From the NCBI GenBank assembly GCA_017051695.1, contig JAFIDK010000007.1, positions 186,001 through 250,000 of the forward strand: a stretch of DNA of 64,000 nucleotides, given 5' to 3'. A program made the position numbers and the translations under genes. Positions 28,688 to 36,550 of the stretch are shown here, in pieces. The stretch's first letter is position 1, and each line of letters starts with the position of its first letter. Source of the stretch: Algoriphagus aestuarii (GTDB taxonomy: Bacteria > Bacteroidota > Bacteroidia > Cytophagales > Cyclobacteriaceae). The notes under the pieces were generated by a model. It was not told the DNA's origin and did not search any database. It saw nothing but the letters and a program-made list of their open reading frames with translations.

Positions 28688-29665
28688 ATGTCTGAAAGAA
28701 GAAAGTTTATTAAGAAGTCCCTTTTAGGATCTGCACTATTAGTACCCGGAGTTTCTAACGCATTTGTGGGTAGACAAACAAATCAATTAATCGGAGAAAA
28801 GCCGTTGATTTTATCCACTTGGAACCACGGATTACCAGCAAATGCAGCTGCCATTTCAAAGTTAAAAGAGACCGGTAGTATTCTGGATGCAATGGAGACA
28901 GGAGTGAAAGATACTGAGTTGGATCTCAGTAATTTATCCGTTGGTCTGCAGGGATTGCCTGATAGAGAAGGTATCACGACCTTGGATGCTTCAATCATGA
29001 CCGGAGATGGATCCTGCGGTTCAGTTGCATTTGTGCGACAAGTAAAACACCCGATTTCTTTGGCCAGAGCTGTGATGGAAAAAACTCCTCATGTAATGCT
29101 TGCTGGCGAAGGAGCAAGACAGTTTGCGATAGCAGAAGGTTTTCCTATAGAAAAAGAAGAATTAAGCCCGAAGGCAAAAGAAGCCTATGAGAAATGGAAA
29201 GTTACCAGTCAGTACAAACCTGTCATCAATATTGAAAATCATGATACCATAGGCATGATAGGCATGGACAAAGACGGAAATCTGGCGGGAAGTTGTACAA
29301 CCAGTGGTCTTGCTTATAAAATGCATGGTAGAGTGGGCGATAGTCCTATTATCGGAGCTGGATTATATGTAGATAATGAAGTCGGAGCGGCAACTGCCAC
29401 TGGTTTAGGGGAGTCTATTATTCGGATTTGTGGTAGTTTTTTAATAGTGGAGTTGATGCGACAAGGAAGAACTCCTCAGGAAGCTTGTGAAGAGGCAGTA
29501 AGAAGATTGATTTCTAAAAACAAAAACATCAAAGATATCCAGGCAGGTTTTCTGGCCATGAATAAAGAAGGTCAAATTGGAGCTTTTGCGGTTCATCCAG
29601 GTTTTAATTTTGCTCAGGGTACATTGAATTCCAATGTAATGGTGGATTCGAAAAGCCATTTCTGA
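28688..29665 (+). CDS. Glycosylasparaginase-like N-terminal-nucleophile hydrolase
   Basis: A 325-residue member of the isoaspartyl peptidase/glycosylasparaginase family, which self-cleaves to expose a catalytic Thr. The predicted nucleophile is Thr187 in NHDTIGMIGMD, followed by GNLAGSCTTSGLAYKMHGRV and GDSPIIGAGLYVDNEVGA, the pattern of N4-(beta-N-acetylglucosaminyl)-L-asparaginase. The start MSERRKFIKKS is a Tat-like twin-arginine signal and is followed by a hydrophobic stretch, which places the enzyme in the envelope. The ATG at 28688 is chosen for this reason; an in-frame start 60 bases upstream adds nothing family-like. It forms an operon with cutC one base downstream. The substrate could be Asn-GlcNAc or a plain beta-aspartyl peptide. 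Confidence 0.88.
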   Translation: MSERRKFIKKSLLGSALLVPGVSNAFVGRQTNQLIGEKPLILSTWNHGLPANAAAISKLKETGSILDAMETGVKDTELDLSNLSVGLQGLPDREGITTLDASIMTGDGSCGSVAFVRQVKHPISLARAVMEKTPHVMLAGEGARQFAIAEGFPIEKEELSPKAKEAYEKWKVTSQYKPVINIENHDTIGMIGMDKDGNLAGSCTTSGLAYKMHGRVGDSPIIGAGLYVDNEVGAATATGLGESIIRICGSFLIVELMRQGRTPQEACEEAVRRLISKNKNIKDIQAGFLAMNKEGQIGAFAVHPGFNFAQGTLNSNVMVDSKSHF

Positions 29666-29666
29666 T

Positions 29667-30413
29667 ATGCCACAAATCACTTTAGAAGCTCCGGTGTTTA
29701 GTGTTGAAGCAGCTTTGGAAGCAGCTGAATTCGGTGTGAACAGATTGGAGCTTTGTTCAAATTTCCCGGAAGGAGGAGAAACGCCTTCTGCGGGGATGTT
29801 GAAATTTCTGAAATCTGAAATTGATATTCCGGTCTTTGTGATGATTCGTCCTAGAGGAGGGGATTTCGCTTATTCCCAAAAAGAACTCATGGTGATGAAA
29901 AGGGATATTGAGCTATTGGGGGAGATTGGTGCAGATGGTTTTGTTTTTGGGCCACTGGATTATTATGGCGGAGTAAATGTTGATGCATGTGAGACTTTAG
30001 TGCGAACTGCCTCAGGGAAGCCCTGTACCTTTCATCGGGCATTTGATGTAGTGGCAGATCACTTTGATGCATTGGAAAAAATAATCAGCTTGGGCTTTGA
30101 TAGGATTCTTACTTCTGGAGGGAAAAATTCTGTTACTGAGGGATCAGAAATGATTTTGAGGTTGTTGGAAACTGCAAAAGAACGGATTTCGATTATGCCG
30201 GGTGGAGGGACTAAACCTGAGCATGTTGTCACTTTTTCGAAGACTGGTTATTTGAAAGATATTCATGCGTCGTGTAAAATTTGGAAATCCAATCAAAACA
30301 AGTTTGTGAATCCAAATGTGTCATTTTCGGATGATCCAGATGCTTTTTTGAAACATCTTCGTGTGGACCAACAAACAGTTGAAAATTTCAAACAGGCTAT
30401 AGAAAGCTTATGA
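29667..30413 (+). CDS. cutC: CutC family protein
   Basis: A 248-residue TIM-barrel protein of the CutC family, named for copper homeostasis though its direct role in copper is disputed. Visible motifs are FGVNRLELCSNFPEGGETPS, VMIRPRGGDFAYS, TFHRAFDV and LTSGGKNSVTEG. The start lies one base after the asparaginase stop codon and the end overlaps the next gene by four bases (ATGA), so all three are one transcript. In Bacteroidetes CutC is often found beside glycosylasparaginase genes, which hints at a metabolic rather than a metal role. Confidence 0.9.
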   Translation: MPQITLEAPVFSVEAALEAAEFGVNRLELCSNFPEGGETPSAGMLKFLKSEIDIPVFVMIRPRGGDFAYSQKELMVMKRDIELLGEIGADGFVFGPLDYYGGVNVDACETLVRTASGKPCTFHRAFDVVADHFDALEKIISLGFDRILTSGGKNSVTEGSEMILRLLETAKERISIMPGGGTKPEHVVTFSKTGYLKDIHASCKIWKSNQNKFVNPNVSFSDDPDAFLKHLRVDQQTVENFKQAIESL

Positions 30414-31954
30414 TTCATATACGGTTTATAGCTAATGGAATCCTGGTAGTTTTGATCTCCTGCAACCCTATTTCTGAAAGGAAACAACCACCTCCCAGCT
30501 TAAATCAATTGGCTGCTGCGGATTTAAATCTCAATGGAGAGCAGCTGGCCAATGCGTATTGCGCAGCATGTCATGTAAAACCGGAGCCGGAAATATTGGA
30601 TCAGATGACATGGAAGGAAAAAGTACTTCCTGACATGCGCAAAAGAATGGGGCTTTTTCTGGATGAGGATTTCGGAACCACTATGCCTATTGACATGGAT
30701 GTGCCAAAAGGTATTTATTCTGAATTTCCATTAATCAAAAGAAAAGATTGGGAAAAGTTACAGTCCTATTATATAGATAACGCCCCGTCTCAACCTAACC
30801 CGCAGGTTTCAAAAGCAAATATCGAATTGGGGATTCCTGGCTTTGAATTGATTCGACCAGAATTTACTGAAACCTATGCAGATTTGGTGACCATGTTGCG
30901 CATTCATCCAAAAACAGGGGATTTGTGGCTGGGTCATCGATATAAGTCTTTATTTGTTTTAGATCCTGCTAGTGAATTTCGAATAAAAGATTCTATCGGG
31001 ACTGAGACTGCACCCATAGATATTCATTGGGATGGGAGTGGGGGTTTTGACTTGTTGACAATGGGGCTCATGGATCCATCTAATGATTCAGTGGGTGTTC
31101 TTTCCAATTATAAGAAGTCTGAATCTGGCTGGGAATCAAGACCTATGTTTCAGCACCTGAAAAGGCCAGTAAACAATGAATCTGCTGATTTTAACGGGGA
31201 TGGGGATCCTGATCAAATCATCAGTGAATTTGGAAATCATATTGGAGAGTTGAGTCTCTATCTTACGGGAAGCAATGGTTTTGAAAAAATGGTTTTGAAA
31301 AATGCTCCCGGAGCTAGAAGAGTTGAAATAGATGATTTAGATGGGGATGGGGATATGGATATTTTAGCTTTAATGACACAGGCGAATGAAGGCTTTTTTG
31401 CTTTTATGAATGATGGGCAAGGGAATTTTAAGGAAAAGATCATCTTAAGGTTTCAGCCGGCATTTGGCTCCAGTGATTTCAGAATGGTGGATATGAATGC
31501 AGATGGCAGAAAGGATTTAGTTGTTGTAAATGGAGATAATGCCGATTTATCCCAAATTTTGAAAAATTACCATGGGGTTAGGGTTTTTATAAATCAGGGG
31601 GATTTTGAGTTTGAAGAGGGATGGTTTTATCCCATGCATGGGGCGAGTGCCTTAGAGGTTGGAGATTTTGACCAAGATGGAGACCAAGATTTATTTGTAT
31701 TGTCTTTCTTTCCTGATGAAAGCCAAAAACCTAAACAGGATTTATTGTTTTTTAGACAAAATGGGACATTACAATTTACACCATTCGCTCCTAAGATTGA
31801 TTTTGGTTCCCACTGGCTGATGATGACAAAAGGTGATTTAGAACTGGATGGAGATGAAGACCTGGTCGTGGGAGTGTTTGAATTTGATGATTTGTATTCA
31901 AAACCTACAGCAGCATGGTCGCCAATTCTGGTGTTAAAAAACACTTTGAAATAA
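30410..31954 (+). CDS. FG-GAP lipoprotein with a haem-binding CxxCH motif
   Basis: A 514-residue lipoprotein (lipobox VLISC, Cys 18). Residues 50-55 read YCAACH, a c-type haem attachment site, with the Met/His surroundings of a small cytochrome-like domain (about 40-120: MTWKEKVLPDMRKRMG). Then come propeller repeats of the FG-GAP/VCBS type with calcium-binding loops (DFNGDGDPDQII; DLDGDGDMDILA; DFDQDGDQDLFV). A haem protein joined to an integrin-like propeller suggests an electron-transfer part of a surface complex, which is inference. It overlaps cutC by four bases and is the last gene of the operon. The haem domain could also be vestigial. Confidence 0.85.
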   Translation: MIHIRFIANGILVVLISCNPISERKQPPPSLNQLAAADLNLNGEQLANAYCAACHVKPEPEILDQMTWKEKVLPDMRKRMGLFLDEDFGTTMPIDMDVPKGIYSEFPLIKRKDWEKLQSYYIDNAPSQPNPQVSKANIELGIPGFELIRPEFTETYADLVTMLRIHPKTGDLWLGHRYKSLFVLDPASEFRIKDSIGTETAPIDIHWDGSGGFDLLTMGLMDPSNDSVGVLSNYKKSESGWESRPMFQHLKRPVNNESADFNGDGDPDQIISEFGNHIGELSLYLTGSNGFEKMVLKNAPGARRVEIDDLDGDGDMDILALMTQANEGFFAFMNDGQGNFKEKIILRFQPAFGSSDFRMVDMNADGRKDLVVVNGDNADLSQILKNYHGVRVFINQGDFEFEEGWFYPMHGASALEVGDFDQDGDQDLFVLSFFPDESQKPKQDLLFFRQNGTLQFTPFAPKIDFGSHWLMMTKGDLELDGDEDLVVGVFEFDDLYSKPTAAWSPILVLKNTLK

Positions 31955-32075
31955 AATTTTATTAATTGTAGATAATTAGATATTATCTATTGATATAATT
32001 TAATAATGGTCCAATTGTTTTTATAAATGTTATTTTTTCGGTAAATTATTCTTTCACCTTTAAATTATTTCATCT

Positions 32076-32537
32076 ATGGTAAAGAGTTTTCAAGGAGTGA
32101 GAGTGGTGGAACCAAAAAAGTCTCCTGCGACCCAAATTTTAGTAAAAGATCATATGAGTACTAATCTGGTTACTTTTAAGCCAGATGATTCGATCGAGGT
32201 TGTGTTAGAAGTACTGACTAAGCGAAAAATCTCAGGTGCACCTGTGGTGGATGAGTCAGGGAGTTTGGTAGGGATAATCTCCGAAGTCGATTGCTTAAAG
32301 GAGATCATCAAAGGTAAATACACCAATACTCCGAAATTTCCCGGAAAAGTTCGGGAACATATGAGTACTGAAGTCATTACTTTAGGTCAGGAATTATCAC
32401 TTTTTGACGCTGCACAGAAGTTTTTAGAATATAAAATCAGAAGATTTCCTGTTTTAAAAGACGGTCGCCTCATTGGACAGATTAGTTTGAGTGATGTGAT
32501 TCGGGCATTTCCGAAATTAAAGCAAACAACCTGGTGA
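32076..32537 (+). CDS. Protein with paired CBS domains
   Basis: A 153-residue protein made almost only of two CBS motifs: MSTNLVTFKPDDSIEVVLEV / GAPVVDESGSLVGIISEVD and MSTEVITLGQELSLFDAAQK / RRFPVLKDGRLIGQISLSDV. Such stand-alone CBS pairs bind adenosine nucleotides and act as regulators. No partner domain or neighbour points to a target. A perfect 18-bp terminator starts at its stop codon. Confidence 0.9.
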   Translation: MVKSFQGVRVVEPKKSPATQILVKDHMSTNLVTFKPDDSIEVVLEVLTKRKISGAPVVDESGSLVGIISEVDCLKEIIKGKYTNTPKFPGKVREHMSTEVITLGQELSLFDAAQKFLEYKIRRFPVLKDGRLIGQISLSDVIRAFPKLKQTTW

Positions 32538-32576
32538 AAATAAAAGAAGGTCCCATGCGGGACCTTCTTTTATTTT
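32537..32576. terminator. Bidirectional terminator overlapping the metZ stop
   Basis: An 18-bp perfect stem, left arm 32537-32554 and right arm 32559-32576, with an ATGC loop. The right arm covers the metZ stop codon (32570-32572), so the last metZ codons form part of its own terminator. Confidence 0.95.
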
Positions 32577-33742
32577 GATAAATGCAATGCTCTTTCAACA
32601 TCCTCTTTGATATCATCTACATGTTCCAAACCCACAGAAAGGCGAACCAAACCATCAGTAATCCCCACTTGGGCTCTTTCCTCTTTTGATAATTTGCTAT
32701 GGGTAGTGGAAGCTGGATGGGTGACAATACTTCTACTGTCTCCAAGATTAGCCGTCACTGAAATCATCTGAAGCTGGTCAATGAATTTTTTAGCTCTTTC
32801 CAGTCCACCTTTAAGTGATAAAGTAATTATCCCACCTCCAAGTTTCATTTGTTTTATTGCTAAATGGTATTGGGGATGAGATTTTAAAAAAGGGTATTTT
32901 ACCTGATCGAGCTCTGGATTTCCTTCAAAATGAGTGGCAACTTTTAAGGCGTTTTCACAATGTCTGTCCATCCTTACTGCCAGCGTTTCCATGCTTTTAG
33001 AAAGTATCCAAGCATTAAATGGAGAAATTGAAGGGCCAGTATGTCTAGTGAAAAACTGTACTTCTTTCATCAATTCTTCTGTGCCTAGAATTAAACCTCC
33101 GAGTACTCTTCCTTGGCCATCAATATATTTTGTGGCACTATGAGTGACGATATGAGCTCCCCATTTTGCTGGTTGCTGTAAATAAGGTGTAGCAAAGCAG
33201 TTGTCCACAACCAATATCAAATTATGGGCTTTTGCGAAATTTCCTGCCCACTCCAAGTCAATGATTTCAAGTCCTGGATTTGAGGGAGTTTCAATAAAAA
33301 GCATTTTTGTATTGGGCTGAACAAGCTTTTCCCAATTTTCAAAATCGGCGATATCTCCATAGGTAGAGGTAATGCCCCATTTTGGAAACACGCGTGTGAG
33401 CAGCTGATGGGTTGAGCCGAAAAGGGACCTGGATGCCAAAACATGGTCTCCTTGCTGTAGCAATGAAGCAATACTTCCAAACATGGCTGCCATTCCAGAG
33501 GCAGTCACTATACCTGCATCCGTACCTTCCGCCGCGCAGATTTTTTCAATCAGATCTGTGGAATTGGGATTTGCATAGCGAGAATAGATATTGCCTTGGA
33601 TTTCGTCTGCAAACATTGCTCTAGCTTCTTCTGCTGAATCAAATGTGAAACTTGAGGTCAGGTATAGAGGAGCTGAATGCTCTCTTTGATTGGATTTGGA
33701 TGAATTAATCCGAATAGAATTGGTTTCGAAATGCTTGCTCAT
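32570..33742 (-). CDS. metZ: O-succinylhomoserine sulfhydrylase (trans-sulfuration PLP enzyme)
   Basis: A 390-residue PLP enzyme of the Cys/Met metabolism family that joins an activated homoserine with sulfide to make homocysteine. The PLP lysine is in THSATKYIDGQGRVLGG, and the PLP-phosphate residues are in YSRYANPNSTDL and VTASGMAAM. The ending GITDGLVRLSVGLEHVDDI is typical of MetZ-like enzymes. The alternatives are O-acetylhomoserine sulfhydrylase or methionine gamma-lyase, which share the fold. The SAM riboswitch in its leader supports a methionine-making role. Confidence 0.92.
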   Translation of the reverse strand: MSKHFETNSIRINSSKSNQREHSAPLYLTSSFTFDSAEEARAMFADEIQGNIYSRYANPNSTDLIEKICAAEGTDAGIVTASGMAAMFGSIASLLQQGDHVLASRSLFGSTHQLLTRVFPKWGITSTYGDIADFENWEKLVQPNTKMLFIETPSNPGLEIIDLEWAGNFAKAHNLILVVDNCFATPYLQQPAKWGAHIVTHSATKYIDGQGRVLGGLILGTEELMKEVQFFTRHTGPSISPFNAWILSKSMETLAVRMDRHCENALKVATHFEGNPELDQVKYPFLKSHPQYHLAIKQMKLGGGIITLSLKGGLERAKKFIDQLQMISVTANLGDSRSIVTHPASTTHSKLSKEERAQVGITDGLVRLSVGLEHVDDIKEDVERALHLSK

Positions 33743-33853
33743 AGCGTATTACCTTGAATAAAATTTTCACACATAAAGGCTCATTCAGTTTGAGAAAGTC
33801 AAACCAGTAGCGGTGAAATCGAACTAAAAAGGGATTATTTCTATGTAAAGCCA

Positions 33854-33954
33854 ATTTATAGTTCCCGCTAAGGGTAGGACTTGGCACCTTTTCGCTGTAG
33901 CGAATGGTTGCCAGAGGGTCGGTGAGCCTATTCTCTCGCCTCTTCTTTATAAAT
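33854..33954 (-). promoter_or_regulatory. SAM riboswitch (S-box type) in the metZ leader
   Basis: On the minus strand the leader has the SAM-I core: GAGGCGAGAG, then CCCTCTGGCAACC, a hairpin TTCGC-TACA-GCGAA, AAGGTGCCAAGTCC and GGGAAC. The ends ATTTATA (33948-33954) and TATAAAT (33854-33860) pair perfectly as the P1 helix. Binding of S-adenosylmethionine should lower metZ expression. No T-run terminator is seen between it and the metZ start 111 bases later, so control could act on translation or through a weak GTTTGA/TCAAAC hairpin. The class call is from recognition of core sequences; a covariance search would settle it. Confidence 0.85.
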
Positions 33955-33972
33955 CAGTTGCCTGAAGTGGTG

Positions 33973-34004
33973 CAAAGTAAAGCCCTAGTCAGGGTTTTTC
34001 CAAA
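33973..34004 (-). promoter_or_regulatory. metZ promoter
   Basis: TTTG (34001-34004 on the minus strand), a spacer of exactly 20 bases, then TTACTTTG (33973-33980), close to TAnnTTTG. Transcription would start about 5-7 bases further on and run into the riboswitch. Confidence 0.6.
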
Positions 34005-34013
34005 TCTAAGGAA

Positions 34014-34574
34014 TCAATTATTATGGTGATTCATTGTTCGCTCTATCCCGATTGTACAAAATGCCAGAATCATTTCTATAGCTCTGTCCATAAGAATAGG
34101 TAATTCTGCAAATTCATCTTGGGTAAACTTCCCTAAAACAAAGTCTACTTGCCGGCCTTTTGGGAAGTCGTCCCCAATGCCCATCCGTAATCTCGGGTAA
34201 TTTTGCCCCCCAGTTAATTCCTCGATGTTTTTCAGTCCATTATGACCTGCGGCACTTCCTTTGGGTTTCATTCGCAATTTGCCAAAAGGAATCGCGACAT
34301 CATCCACCAATACCAGAATATTTTCCTTTGGGATTTGAAGTTCTTTCATCCAGTAATTCATCGCTTTTCCACTCAAGTTCATGTAAGTGGTAGGTTTGAT
34401 CATATGGATCGTTCTTCCTTTGAATTTGAATTCTGTTTTGAAGGCAAGGCGATCACTTTTCCAACTGATGGACTCTTTGTCCGCCAATCTGTCCACCGTT
34501 AAAAAACCAATATTGTGGCGGGTCAATTCGTATTCAGGCCCGATATTTCCCAAGCCTACGATGAGATATTTCAT
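34014..34574 (-). CDS. pth: Peptidyl-tRNA hydrolase
   Basis: A 186-residue enzyme that frees peptidyl-tRNAs that have dropped off ribosomes. The start MKYLIVGLGNIGPEYELTRH contains the catalytic His20, and KPTTYMNLSGKAM and VLVDDVAIPFGKLR are family motifs. RMKPKGSAAGHNGLKNIEEL with the binding residues follows. It comes after rplY (same strand), but a terminator lies between, so it may have its own promoter. The metZ promoter lies just downstream. Confidence 0.96.
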   Translation of the reverse strand: MKYLIVGLGNIGPEYELTRHNIGFLTVDRLADKESISWKSDRLAFKTEFKFKGRTIHMIKPTTYMNLSGKAMNYWMKELQIPKENILVLVDDVAIPFGKLRMKPKGSAAGHNGLKNIEELTGGQNYPRLRMGIGDDFPKGRQVDFVLGKFTQDEFAELPILMDRAIEMILAFCTIGIERTMNHHNN

Positions 34575-34602
34575 AAAAGGATTGATTTCAAAGGGTAAAA
34601 AT

Positions 34603-34636
34603 AAAAAATCCTGCCCAGTTTCGTAGGCAGGATTTT
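34603..34636 (-). terminator. Terminator after rplY
   Basis: Arms AAAATCCTGCC and GGCAGGATTTT with a 10-base loop and a T-run on the minus strand. It lies between rplY and pth. Confidence 0.85.
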
Positions 34637-34655
34637 AAGGTTGATTGCTTGAAGA

Positions 34656-35231
34656 TTAATCTTCAGTTTTCTTACCTCTAAGTGCTCTTGGAATACCGAT
34701 AGTAACCAAAGAAACATTAGGGCTTGTAAGGATTTCGAATCCTTCTACATTCAATTCAGCAACTTTGAAAGACTTACCTAAATCAAGGTTAGAAATGTTA
34801 GCCTCGATGAAGTCAGGAAGTGAAGAAGCAAGACCTTTCACTTTCAATTTTCTGGTTTTGAATTCAAGCTTACCACCTTTTGCAATACCAGGAGAGCTAC
34901 CAGTAACTTTCACAGGGATTTCAAATTTGATTGGCTTGTCTTCAGTATAAGCCATGAAGTCTGCATGTAGCAACATTTCGCTTACAGGGTGGAATTGAGC
35001 ATCTTTCAAAACAGCCTTAACGATTGTTCCTTCAATGTTTAATTCTACCAAATGAACTTCTGGAGTGTAAATCAAGTCTCTGAACAAAATGATCGGAGAA
35101 GAGAAATGGATTTGTTCCGGGATACCTGGTCCGTAAACTACGCAGGGAACATTGCCGCTTTCTCTGATTTCGTTAAGAGAGGCACTGTCGAGATTTGCTC
35201 TTTTAAACCCTATAATCTCAAGTGTTTTCAT
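34656..35231 (-). CDS. rplY: 50S ribosomal protein L25 (CTC form)
   Basis: A 191-residue L25/Ctc protein, which binds 5S rRNA. The N-terminal domain starts MKTLEIIGFKRANLDSASLN, with VPCVVYGPG; the C-terminal Ctc domain carries LHADFMAYTEDKPIKFEIPV. The length fits the long, two-domain form rather than the short E. coli type. It lies between prs and pth, an arrangement common in bacteria, and shares their direction. Confidence 0.95.
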   Translation of the reverse strand: MKTLEIIGFKRANLDSASLNEIRESGNVPCVVYGPGIPEQIHFSSPIILFRDLIYTPEVHLVELNIEGTIVKAVLKDAQFHPVSEMLLHADFMAYTEDKPIKFEIPVKVTGSSPGIAKGGKLEFKTRKLKVKGLASSLPDFIEANISNLDLGKSFKVAELNVEGFEILTSPNVSLVTIGIPRALRGKKTED

Positions 35232-35258
35232 AAGATATGTATTTAATAAAATTGGTTC

Positions 35259-36185
35259 TTAAATAAACAAAGAACTGATAGAGGTATGGCCTGTCACTGC
35301 GTGAATTGCTTTCGCAAATAGGTCTGCCACTGTCAACACCTTGATTTTTGAGGATTTTTGTTTTAATGGAATCGTGTCAGTGATGACTAATTCTTTTAAA
35401 ACTGAATTCTCAATATTTTCATAAGCTTTTCCGGAAAGTACACCGTGTGTGACGATGGCTCTTACCGAAGTAGCTCCTTTTTCCATGATGATTTGTGCCG
35501 CCTTACATAAAGTGCCTGCAGTATCTACTAAATCATCAATCAGAATTACATCTTTTCCTTCTACATCTCCGATGACTTGCATGGATGCGATCTCATTGGC
35601 TCTTTTTCTGTGCTTATCACAGACTACCATTTCTACTTCAAAATGCTTTGCATAAGCCCTCGCTCTAGCAACTCCTCCCACATCTGGTGCTGCGAAAATC
35701 ATGTTGTCTAGATTGAGCGAGCTCAAATAGGGCACAAAGATAGCTGATCCATTTAAGTGATCCAAAGGGATGTCAAAAAAACCTTGAATTTGTCCAGCAT
35801 GAAGGTCGCAAGTCATAATTCTATCCGCTCCTACCGAAGTGATCATATTCGCAATTGCTTTCGCTGCGATGGAAACCCTAGGTCTATCTTTTCTGTCCTG
35901 TCGTGCATATCCAAAATAAGGTATTACAGCGCAGACTTTATAGGCACTGGCCCTTTTTGCAGCATCAATCATCAGGCATAATTCAAGAATATTGTCGCTA
36001 GGAGGGTTGGTGCTCTGAATTAAAAAAACCGTGCACCCACGAATGGATTCATCAAAACTAGGAGACATTTCACCGTCACTAAACTTCGACATAGTGAGTT
36101 CGCCTAATTTTTTACCGTAGTTTTTTGCGATTTTTTCTGCTAAAGCAGTGCTGTTTCCGCCTGAGAAGATTTTTACTTCGGACAT
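35259..36185 (-). CDS. prs: Ribose-phosphate pyrophosphokinase
   Basis: Makes phosphoribosyl pyrophosphate for nucleotide, His and Trp synthesis. The 308-residue protein has FSGGNSTALAEKIAKN, SKFSDGEMSPSFDESIRG, the catalytic-loop region PYFGYARQDRKDRPRVSI, and the ribose-5-phosphate loop DVILIDDLVDTAGTLCKAA. The gene starts an operon with rplY 27 bases downstream. Confidence 0.97.
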   Translation of the reverse strand: MSEVKIFSGGNSTALAEKIAKNYGKKLGELTMSKFSDGEMSPSFDESIRGCTVFLIQSTNPPSDNILELCLMIDAAKRASAYKVCAVIPYFGYARQDRKDRPRVSIAAKAIANMITSVGADRIMTCDLHAGQIQGFFDIPLDHLNGSAIFVPYLSSLNLDNMIFAAPDVGGVARARAYAKHFEVEMVVCDKHRKRANEIASMQVIGDVEGKDVILIDDLVDTAGTLCKAAQIIMEKGATSVRAIVTHGVLSGKAYENIENSVLKELVITDTIPLKQKSSKIKVLTVADLFAKAIHAVTGHTSISSLFI

Positions 36186-36229
36186 ATTTGGTGGTTTATT
36201 CGGAGAAGAATTGAAATGGAATTAAGGAA

Positions 36230-36237
36230 CAAAAATA
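36230..36237 (-). promoter_or_regulatory. -7 box of the prs promoter
   Basis: TATTTTTG on the minus strand, a full match to TAnnTTTG, 45 bases before the prs start. A possible -33 TTTG at 36263-36266 is 25 bases away, longer than usual. Confidence 0.5.
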
Positions 36238-36550
36238 GTAAAATTTGATGGGAAGGCTAAATCAAATGATATTGATTCAAAATTTAAGTTATTTCCTTTG
36301 TAAAGGCGGATTATAAGACTTAGCTATTGAATCATTTCCAAAATCGTGAAGTGGATTTTGGAATTCATTTCCCAAGGTGAATTTTGGAGTAGCTGATATG
36401 AACCTGCCTGTTTTTATAGAAAGATATTTTTCATTGATGTAATTCTCCGATCCTGTAAAAAAAAGCCAGAAACTAGAGTTACTAAAATGGATACCTCTTT
36501 TTTCATACTATTTTAGGAAAGGATATGAACCATCAACCAAATATTATCAC
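36238..36550. other. Spacer between prs and the M14 peptidase gene
   Basis: About 310 bases of A/T-rich DNA. Besides the prs promoter on its left edge I see no gene, RNA or clear promoter for the M14 gene. Confidence 0.4.
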
